DNA from: PALSA-505 sp036501145
Lineage (GTDB): Bacteria > Actinomycetota > Actinomycetes > Streptosporangiales > Streptosporangiaceae
Length of the DNA stretch: 64,000 bases
Assembly (NCBI GenBank): GCA_036501145.1
Contig: DASYAV010000039.1
Location: 14,314-78,313 of the forward strand
Direction of reading: 5' to 3'
The position numbers and the translations under genes are program-made. This document shows, piece after piece, positions 56,066 through 64,000 of the stretch. The notes beneath the pieces are model-generated. The model saw only the letters and a program-made list of their open reading frames with translations. It did not search any database and was not told the origin of the DNA. The first letter of the stretch is position 1, and the number at the start of each line of letters is the position of its first letter.

Positions 56066-59041
56066 TCATGGACTTAAATCGACGGCGGCCGTGGGGTGAA
56101 TATTCTCGGCGGCCGCGCTAGGCAGGATTCCCCGCTCGGTGGCGGTGACCGCGAGCGCGGTGCGGGAGGAGACGCGGAGCTTGCGCATGGCCGAGTGGAC
56201 GTGGCTTTCCACGGTCTGCCGGGACAGCACGAGCGTGTCGGCGATCTGCCGGTTGGTGCGGCCCTGGGCGACCAGGCGGACCACCTCGAGCTCGCGCGGG
56301 GACAGTTCGTCGCCGTAGGACGGCCGGCCCCGTCCCCGGGGCGCCGGGGACCCCTCGCCGTGCTCGCGCAGGGCAGCGGCCACCCGGCCGTGGTCGCCGT
56401 GCGCGCCGAGCGCGCGCAGGCCGTCGGCGGTCCGCGCGAGGATCCGCAGGCCGGTCTCGTCCGGCCCGGCCGCCAGCAGGCAGCGGGCCTTCCGCTCGCT
56501 GGCGAGCAGCGCGTCATACGGCCGGGGCAACGCCAGCCAGGCCGCCGCGGCCTGGCCGAACAGGCCGGCCGCGTCGGTTAGCTGGCCGTTCGCTTCGGCC
56601 AGGATCGCCCGGGCGAGCACCAGCCCGGCGCTGGCCGCCGGGATGTCGCGCCCACGCAGCCCGGCGGCGAACGCTCCGGTCAGCGTGGCGGCCTCGGCCA
56701 GGCGGCCGGCCGCCGCCAGGGCCGCCACCCGGGCCGGTACCAGGTCTGCGGCCCACAGCCAGATCCCCTTGCGGGCCACGATCTCAAGCGGATCCGCGGT
56801 GACCTTCAGCGCCTGGGCGACGTTGTCATCGGCCAGATGCAGCCGGGCCAGCGCCGCCGCCGGTTCCATCACGTTGTCCACCGCACCGCGCCGGGCCGCG
56901 TCGTCGGCCACCTGGCCGAGGGCCTGCAGAGCCGGTTCACGATCCCCGGCGGCGACCCGCAGCAACCCGGTCACCAGGGCCGACTCCAGCCGGTAGACAG
57001 GCTGCAGGTCGCTGTCGGCCGCCAGCGTCGCGGCCCGCTCGGCCAGCCCGCCCCAGGTACCGGTCAGCCAGTCCAGATGGGCCAGGGTGATCAGGCCAAT
57101 GCCGCGGAACCGGGCGTTACCGTGGCGGTCCGCGAGCGCGGTGGCGTGCTCCAGCCTGCGCCTGGCCTCCGCGTACCGGCCCCACACGAGCGCGCTCTCG
57201 CCGAGGTTCCCCTGCGCCCGGATGACCTGCAGCCGGTCGCTGGGTGTGGCCGCCTCCCAGGGGATCCTGGCCGCCTCGGCCCAGCCGGCCTCCTCACCCA
57301 GCATCAGCAGCGCGCTGGCCCGGTCCACCAGCAGCCGCAGCCGCTCGGCGGGGGGCACCGTGGCGTCCGCAGCCGCCGCCCGTACCAGCCAGCGCGAGTG
57401 CTCCGCCGCCGGGCAGGTGCTGCCCTGGGGCCAGCCGAGCAGCATCATGACCCTGACCGCCTGCAGCGAGTCCGGCGGCAGGCCCGTCACCGCCCGCTCC
57501 AGTTCAGCCCGCGATGCGTCGTACTCCTGCATGGTGGACAGCGTGCGGCCGAGCTGGAATCGCAGCGCCGCCTCTTCGGCCGGCGTGATGCCGCCGGCGT
57601 CGATGGCGCCTCGCAACGCCGCGGCCAGACCCGCGAGCTGGTCTTCGGCGGTCAGCGCCAGCAGCACGATCCCGTTGGCCACCCGCGCCATGGCCGGCCC
57701 GGGCAGCCCGGCCCCGGTAACCAGGTCATGCCGCAGCACCGCCGCGGTTGACTCGTCGCCGGCGGCCCGGGCCAGGGCGGCGGCCTGCTCGCCGTAGCGG
57801 AGCCAGTTGGCGGTATCACCGGCCTCGCGGAAGTGCCGGGCCAACGCCGCGACCGGTGGCGGAGACAGGCCCTCCAGCGCCTGCCCGGCCAACTGGTGCA
57901 GCAGCCGGCGATCCGGGGCGGGGATGGACTCATACACCGCCCGGGCGGCCAGCACGTGTCGGAACGACGCCATCCCACGGCTGTCGTCGGCCAGCAGCCC
58001 GCAAGCCAGCACGTCGGACAGGCCGGCGCGCAGCCGTTCAGCAGAAAATCCCGTGACGGCACCCAGGATCGTGTCGGCGGCGGGCTCGCCCAGCACCGCG
58101 GCGGCCCGCAGCACCGCCTGGGAATCGGGGGCCAGCCGCCCGGCCCGCTCCAGCACCGCGTCCCGCACGGGCGGCGGCACCGACAGCTCAGCCAGCTCGC
58201 GGCGCACCCACTGGCCACCGCGGCGGCTCAGGTCGGCCCGGGTAGCCATCAGCCGTACCGACTCCTCCACCGCCAGCGGCACCCCGCCGGTATGGGTATG
58301 CATGAACCCGGCGAACTCCACGGACATCTGCTCCCCGGTGAGCATGGAAGACACCATCCGTGCGGTGTCGGCGACGTTCAGCGCGCTCAGCGCGATCCGC
58401 ACACCCGAACTTCCGGTCGATAGCCGGGCCAGCCGTGGCAGCAGCGACCCGGCCGGCGCGTCCTCCGGCCGCAGCGTGACCAGCAGGCTCACCGGCCGGC
58501 CAGAGCCGGGCGCACCCGGCGTGCCCGGGCGGGAGGCCAGGAACAGCAGGAACTCTACCGTCGCTTCGTCGGCCCAATGTGCATCTTCCAGCACCAGCAG
58601 CGACACGCCGAGGCTGTCGATCACCTCGGCCAGCGCGGCGAACAGCCGATACCTGGCCGCGGTCGCGTCCTCGGCGGGCTCGGGCGCCGGGGGGAGGTCA
58701 GCCGCCCACTCGGGGAACAGCGGCCGAAGCGCCCCGGCCAGCCCGGACAGGCCCAGCCCGGACACCTCACCCGCCACCTGACGCACCGCGTCGGCCACCG
58801 GGCCGAGGGTTTGCGGCTGGCGGAACGGCGGGCAGCCCGCCACCAGCACGCAGCTCTCGGCGGAGGCCAGGTACTCGCGGACCAGGCGGCTCTTGCCGAT
58901 CCCGGCCTCGCCCTCGACCAGCACCACCGTGTGCGGGGTGGCCAGCACAGCGCGCAGCGTGGCCAGTTCGCCGCCGCGGCCGACGAAGTCCGGGGTACCG
59001 AGGAGGCGCGCCGGGCCAGAACCGTCACGTTCGGTACGCAC
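56066..59041 (-). CDS. LAL-family ATP-binding LuxR-type transcriptional regulator (second copy)
   Basis: 991 residues from the GTG at 59041, with AGGAGG 8 bases upstream. ATPase domain from DFVGRGGELATLRAVL, Walker A GEAGIGKSRLV, Walker B LLVLEDAHWADE. A long helical repeat region follows. The C-terminal LuxR HTH is LSPRELEVVRLVAQG then NRQIADTLVLSRQTVESHVH. It is similar along its whole length to the 7223-10162 protein (for example PPAPEP.DDATAAR and ARHFREA.. segments), so the two are paralogues. It is transcribed toward the exoprotease run and is its probable activator (inference). The ligand is unknown. Confidence 0.9.
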   Translation of the reverse strand: MRTERDGSGPARLLGTPDFVGRGGELATLRAVLATPHTVVLVEGEAGIGKSRLVREYLASAESCVLVAGCPPFRQPQTLGPVADAVRQVAGEVSGLGLSGLAGALRPLFPEWAADLPPAPEPAEDATAARYRLFAALAEVIDSLGVSLLVLEDAHWADEATVEFLLFLASRPGTPGAPGSGRPVSLLVTLRPEDAPAGSLLPRLARLSTGSSGVRIALSALNVADTARMVSSMLTGEQMSVEFAGFMHTHTGGVPLAVEESVRLMATRADLSRRGGQWVRRELAELSVPPPVRDAVLERAGRLAPDSQAVLRAAAVLGEPAADTILGAVTGFSAERLRAGLSDVLACGLLADDSRGMASFRHVLAARAVYESIPAPDRRLLHQLAGQALEGLSPPPVAALARHFREAGDTANWLRYGEQAAALARAAGDESTAAVLRHDLVTGAGLPGPAMARVANGIVLLALTAEDQLAGLAAALRGAIDAGGITPAEEAALRFQLGRTLSTMQEYDASRAELERAVTGLPPDSLQAVRVMMLLGWPQGSTCPAAEHSRWLVRAAAADATVPPAERLRLLVDRASALLMLGEEAGWAEAARIPWEAATPSDRLQVIRAQGNLGESALVWGRYAEARRRLEHATALADRHGNARFRGIGLITLAHLDWLTGTWGGLAERAATLAADSDLQPVYRLESALVTGLLRVAAGDREPALQALGQVADDAARRGAVDNVMEPAAALARLHLADDNVAQALKVTADPLEIVARKGIWLWAADLVPARVAALAAAGRLAEAATLTGAFAAGLRGRDIPAASAGLVLARAILAEANGQLTDAAGLFGQAAAAWLALPRPYDALLASERKARCLLAAGPDETGLRILARTADGLRALGAHGDHGRVAAALREHGEGSPAPRGRGRPSYGDELSPRELEVVRLVAQGRTNRQIADTLVLSRQTVESHVHSAMRKLRVSSRTALAVTATERGILPSAAAENIHPTAAVDLSP

Positions 59042-59207
59042 TCGGGGGGCCTCCTGGGCTCCTCGCCAGAATCACGCTGGTGCGCGCATTATCTCCCAAT
59101 GGCTCCGCATTCATCCAGCACTCAGCGTCACGACGACGGCCATCCGGCAATGGGTGCAACCGGCGCACCGCCAGCGGTGCGGCGGCGGAAGCGGGCAGAC
59201 TGGGGCC

Positions 59208-59912
59208 ATGGCCCCGAGCGTCAGTTACCCGCAGCCACCGCCGCCCGCCTTCCTGTTCGACCTGGACGGCACGCTGATCGACAGCGTGTACCAGCACGTG
59301 ATCGCGTGGCGCACGGCGCTGGCCGCGGTGGGCATCGACCTGTCGGTGTGGCGGGTGCACCGGCGGATCGGGATGAGCGGCGGGCTGTTCGTCTCGGCGC
59401 TGCTGTGGGAGACCGGTGTGTCGCTGTCGGCGGCCGAGATCGACGAACTGCAGGCCGCGCACGCGGCGGCCTACATCGCGCAGGCCGACTCGGTGACCGC
59501 GCTGCCCGGCGCGGCCGACCTGCTGGGCACGCTGACCGAGCGCGGCATCAGGTGGGCCATCGCGACCAGCGGCATGGCCACCACCGCCCGGCCGGCGCTG
59601 CGGCTGCTCGGGCTGCCCGAGGACGCGCCGATGGTGACCAGGGACATGGTCGCGCACGCCAAGCCGGACCCGGACCTGTTCCTGGCCGCGGCCGCGCTGC
59701 TGGACGTGCAGCCGCAGCACGCGATGGTGGTCGGGGACAGCGTGTGGGACCTGCTGGCCGCGCGGCGGGCCGGCACACTCGGCATCGGCCTGCAGTCCGG
59801 CGGCTACGGCCGCGAGGAACTGGAACGGGCCGGCGCCTACCGGGTGTACGCCGACCCGGCCGAGTTGCTCGCTCGCCTCCACGAGGTCGGGGTGCGCGGG
59901 CTCACCGGGTAG
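59208..59912 (+). CDS. HAD-superfamily phosphatase (phosphoglycolate phosphatase-like)
   Basis: 234 residues from the ATG at 59208; upstream in-frame starts are antisense to the LAL gene and non-conserved in style. HAD motif I FLFDLDGTLIDS (nucleophile and acid Asp), a C1 helical cap (about 30-95), motif II AIATSGM, motif III Lys in AKPDPDLF, motif IV VVGDSVWDLLAARRAG. It hydrolyses a small phosphate ester in the cytosol; the substrate is not deducible. Divergent from LAL2. Two stem-loops overlap and follow its stop. Confidence 0.88.
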   Translation: MAPSVSYPQPPPPAFLFDLDGTLIDSVYQHVIAWRTALAAVGIDLSVWRVHRRIGMSGGLFVSALLWETGVSLSAAEIDELQAAHAAAYIAQADSVTALPGAADLLGTLTERGIRWAIATSGMATTARPALRLLGLPEDAPMVTRDMVAHAKPDPDLFLAAAALLDVQPQHAMVVGDSVWDLLAARRAGTLGIGLQSGGYGREELERAGAYRVYADPAELLARLHEVGVRGLTG

Positions 59913-59964
59913 CTGAAGCTTCTTCAGCGGAGGATTCCCCCCGTCTCAGCGACCGGAATCCTCC
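59912..59964 (+). terminator. Two stem-loops after the HAD gene
   Basis: GCTGAAG-CTT-CTTCAGC (59912-59928) starts on the last base of the stop codon. It is followed by GGAGGATTCC (59929-59938) pairing perfectly with GGAATCCTCC (59955-59964) across a 16-base loop. They probably terminate the HAD transcript before the kdp operon. Confidence 0.55.
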
Positions 59965-60140
59965 GGGCCATGCGGCGGCCCGGCGGGCGCGCAATGGGCG
60001 GATAGGTCGCGGTTGCCGCCTGCATGACATGGGTCTTGCCGCGGAAGCTGCATAGGTTCCGTTAGGGCCGGCGGGCGCGCCGCATGGAAGGCGCATGGAC
60101 GCGGTCTCTTCAGCGTTTTCGCAGGTATTCCTGATGTGTC

Positions 60141-60162
60141 CGGCTGCGGGGGCCCGCAGCCG
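60141..60162 (+). promoter_or_regulatory. Hairpin in the kdp leader
   Basis: CGGCTGCGGG-GG-CCCGCAGCCG, a perfect 10-bp inverted repeat ending 38 bases before the first kdp micro-ORF. It could be a KdpE or other operator, an attenuator or a promoter-proximal terminator. The 288-bp region between the HAD stop and this operon contains no other gene that I can support. Confidence 0.45.
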
Positions 60163-60200
60163 GGCCCTAAATCTGTGCTGGAGTCTGCGTTGGAGGGATC

Positions 60201-60290
60201 GTGTCCGACCTGGCCTACATCGGCCTGACCATCCTGGTTTTCGCCGTGCTCTACCTCATCTTGAAGGGGGTCGAGCGGTTTGAGCGCTGA
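60201..60290 (+). CDS. 29-residue membrane micropeptide preceding kdpF
   Basis: GTG start after GGAGG (4-base gap). The product is one hydrophobic helix (YIGLTILVFAVLYLILKG) with an acidic N-terminus and a basic tail ending ERFER. It overlaps the kdpF start by 11 bp, so it is probably translationally coupled to the kdp operon. It resembles KdpF in size and topology and may be an additional Kdp-associated peptide. It was not previously known to me as a named family. Confidence 0.6.
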   Translation: MSDLAYIGLTILVFAVLYLILKGVERFER

Positions 60291-60369
60291 GAACTGGATC
60301 GGGCTCATCGGTGGCGTGCTGATCACCGTCTACCTGTTCGTGGCCCTCGTGCTCCCTGAGAGGTTCTAG
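60280..60369 (+). CDS. kdpF: KdpF, small subunit of the K+-transporting ATPase
   Basis: 29 residues from a TTG at 60280 (AAGGGGG about 9 bases upstream). Sequence of KdpF type: NWIGLIGGVLITVYLFVALV and a terminal LPERF. A single membrane helix stabilises the KdpABC complex. Its TAG shares one base with the GTG start of kdpA, the usual tight coupling. Confidence 0.85.
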   Translation: MSAENWIGLIGGVLITVYLFVALVLPERF

Positions 60370-62042
60370 TGAGCAGCACTTCCGCGGGCTGGCTGCAGTT
60401 CGCCCTGCTGGTGGCGGCGCTCGCCGTCTGCTACATACCGCTGGGCAACTACATCGCCCACATCTTCACCACCGACAAGGACTGGCCCATCGAGCGCGTC
60501 ATCTTCCGGGTCATGGGCGTCAACCGCCACGCCGACCAGAAGTGGAGCACCTACGTCCGCAGCCTGCTGGCCTTCTCCGCGGTCAGCGTGCTGTTCCTGT
60601 ACGGCATCCAGCGGCTGCAGCACGTCCTGTTCGGGTTCATCGGGCCGAACTTCCCGGCCGTGCAGGCCGACACGGCATGGAACACCGCCACCTCGTTCGT
60701 GACCAACACGAACTGGCAGAACTACCCCGGCGAAGCCACGATGAACTACATCGCGCAGATGAGCGGGCTGGTCGTGCAGCAGTTCATGTCGGCCGCGGTC
60801 GGCCTGATCGTGGCGATCGCGTTGATCCGCGGATTCACCCGGTCCCGCACCGACAAGCTCGGCAACTTCTGGGTGGACATCACCCGGGCGGTGATCCGGC
60901 TGCTGATCCCGATCTGCATCGTCGGCGGGCTGATCCTCATCGCCGGCGGCGCCATCGAGAACTTCCACGCCTACGCCACGGTCACCACGCTGTCTGGCGC
61001 GCACCAGACCATCCCCGGCGGGCCGGTGGGCTCCTCGGAGGTGATCAAGGAGCTGGGGAACAACGGCGGCGGCTGGTTCAACACGAACTCGGCGCACCCT
61101 TTCGAGAACCCCAACCCGCTCACGAACTGGTTCGAGATCTTCTTCCTGCTGCTGATCCCGTTCTCCCTGCCGCGCGCGTTCGGCAGGATGGTCAAGAGCA
61201 ACCGGCAGGGCTACGTGCTGGTCGCGGTCATGGTGGCCATCTGGGCGCTGGCCGTGGGCGGGATCAGCCTGTTCGAGGCGCACACCGGAACCGGCGGCAC
61301 CGCGACGATGCTGGCTCACCACGCGGCGGAAGGCACGGAGACGCGGTTCGGCACCCCCGGCTGCTCGCTGTTCGTGGCCTCCACCACCAACACCTCGACC
61401 GGCGCGGTGAACTGCTTCCACGATTCGCTGAGCCCGTTCGGTGGCGGCATCGCGCTGCTCGACATGGCGTTCGGTGAGGTCTCGCCAGGCGGCATCGGGG
61501 CCGGAATGTACGGCATTTTGATGCTGGCCATCGTGACGGTGTTCGTGGCGGGCCTGATGGTAGGGCGGACGCCAGAGTACATCGGCAAGAAGATCCGGCC
61601 GGCCGAGATGAAGTACGCGGCGCTGTACCTGCTCACCACCCCGCTGCTCGTGCTCGGCGCGGCGGGGCTGACGATCGGGACGAAGACCGGGCAGAGCGCG
61701 ATCTTCAACCCGGGGCCGCACGGTCTGACCGAGGTGCTGTACGCGTTCACGTCGATGGCCAACAACAACGGCTCGGCGTTCGCCGGGCTGGGCTCGGCCG
61801 CGACCTGGTACCAGGTGCTCGGCGGCATCGTCATGCTGCTCGGCCGGTTCGCGCCGGAGATCTTCGTGCTCGCCCTGGCCGGCTCGCTGGCCAGACAGAG
61901 CCCGGTGCCGGAGAGCGCCGGCACGCTCGACACCAGGACACCGCTGTTCACCGGCATGCTGGCCGGCGTGGTGCTGGTGCTCGTCGGCCTGACCTACTTC
62001 CCAGCGCTCGCCCTGGGCCCGTTCGCGGAAGGACTGCACTGA
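60369..62042 (+). CDS. kdpA: K+-transporting ATPase, potassium-binding subunit
   Basis: 557 residues, full family length, with about ten helices arranged as four M1-P-M2 units. Selectivity-filter loops are recognisable: TNTNWQNYPGE, the long NNGGGWFNTNSAHPFENP, a third near FGTPGCSLF, and SMANNNGSAFAGL. It selects and binds K+ at the outer face for ATP-driven uptake at micromolar K+. GTG start at 60369 immediately after kdpF. It is followed by kdpB after one base. No sensor pair KdpDE is visible before the right edge. Confidence 0.96.
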   Translation: MSSTSAGWLQFALLVAALAVCYIPLGNYIAHIFTTDKDWPIERVIFRVMGVNRHADQKWSTYVRSLLAFSAVSVLFLYGIQRLQHVLFGFIGPNFPAVQADTAWNTATSFVTNTNWQNYPGEATMNYIAQMSGLVVQQFMSAAVGLIVAIALIRGFTRSRTDKLGNFWVDITRAVIRLLIPICIVGGLILIAGGAIENFHAYATVTTLSGAHQTIPGGPVGSSEVIKELGNNGGGWFNTNSAHPFENPNPLTNWFEIFFLLLIPFSLPRAFGRMVKSNRQGYVLVAVMVAIWALAVGGISLFEAHTGTGGTATMLAHHAAEGTETRFGTPGCSLFVASTTNTSTGAVNCFHDSLSPFGGGIALLDMAFGEVSPGGIGAGMYGILMLAIVTVFVAGLMVGRTPEYIGKKIRPAEMKYAALYLLTTPLLVLGAAGLTIGTKTGQSAIFNPGPHGLTEVLYAFTSMANNNGSAFAGLGSAATWYQVLGGIVMLLGRFAPEIFVLALAGSLARQSPVPESAGTLDTRTPLFTGMLAGVVLVLVGLTYFPALALGPFAEGLH

Positions 62043-62043
62043 G

Positions 62044-64000
<1,957 letters not shown>

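Noticed and set aside
59913..60200. Possible c-di-AMP (ydaO-type) riboswitch in front of kdp genes
   Set aside because: Such switches control potassium uptake in other bacteria, but I could not match the conserved core elements; only simple hairpins are visible. A covariance-model search would be decisive.

Overview
This 64 kb window is chromosomal DNA from a high-GC actinobacterium. The signs are strong G/C bias at third codon positions, frequent GTG/TTG starts, GGAGG-type ribosome binding sites, long GC-rich inverted-repeat terminators, large ATP-binding LuxR (LAL) regulators and an actinobacterial-type dapE. I see no rRNA, tRNA, CRISPR array, transposase or phage gene. Four secreted S53 (sedolisin) peptidases, a family that usually works at acid pH, suggest a soil organism of acidic habitats, in the style of Streptosporangiales or Catenulisporales. 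That placement is inference.

Layout. 1-2.5 kb: the tail of a family 9 glycoside hydrolase and a lipoprotein. 2.6-10.2 kb: a giant S53 peptidase fused to Kelch and carboxypeptidase-regulatory-like domains, with a LAL regulator directly upstream on the same strand. 10.7-15.9 kb: a pirin, an MFS exporter divergent from an Erm-type 23S rRNA methyltransferase (a possible macrolide-resistance pair), and an acyl-CoA synthetase with a shifted C-terminal reading frame. 15.9-21.5 kb: an ABC-2 exporter with a LolA-like protein, divergent from an OmpR-type two-component system. 21.4-28.3 kb: a cytochrome oxidase operon read leftwards: cupredoxin, ctaC, ctaD, ctaE, ctaG, a small membrane protein, ctaB. 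28.5-33.2 kb: accessory respiratory genes, namely a frameshifted ctaG-like gene, an SCO1 copper chaperone, a response regulator and a TlpA-type thioredoxin. 33.2-44.5 kb: an iron-box-controlled ABC ATPase, an HtrA-type protease, dapE, a PadR-controlled drug exporter, a LysR/aminotransferase pair and a GDSL hydrolase. 44.5-59 kb: a second exoprotease region with three more S53 peptidases, two secreted beta-propeller proteins, a subtilisin-like protein that has lost its catalytic core, and a second LAL regulator. 59.2-64 kb: a HAD phosphatase and the start of a kdp potassium-uptake operon (micro-ORF, kdpF, kdpA, kdpB), which runs off the right edge.

Most notable. The oxidase subunit I keeps its haem and CuB ligands, but in ungapped motif alignments it lacks both the D-channel aspartate (now Arg202) and the K-channel lysine (now Ile425). 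It is encoded two genes downstream of a cupredoxin that retains the Cys-x3-Cys of a CuA site but not its His/Met ligands. This looks like an uncharacterised type of haem-copper oxidase. Separately, the pairing of a LAL regulator with secreted S53 peptidases occurs twice, about 46 kb apart, which suggests a duplicated regulator-exoprotease module. Its S53 enzymes share an unusually short, two-cysteine pro-region.
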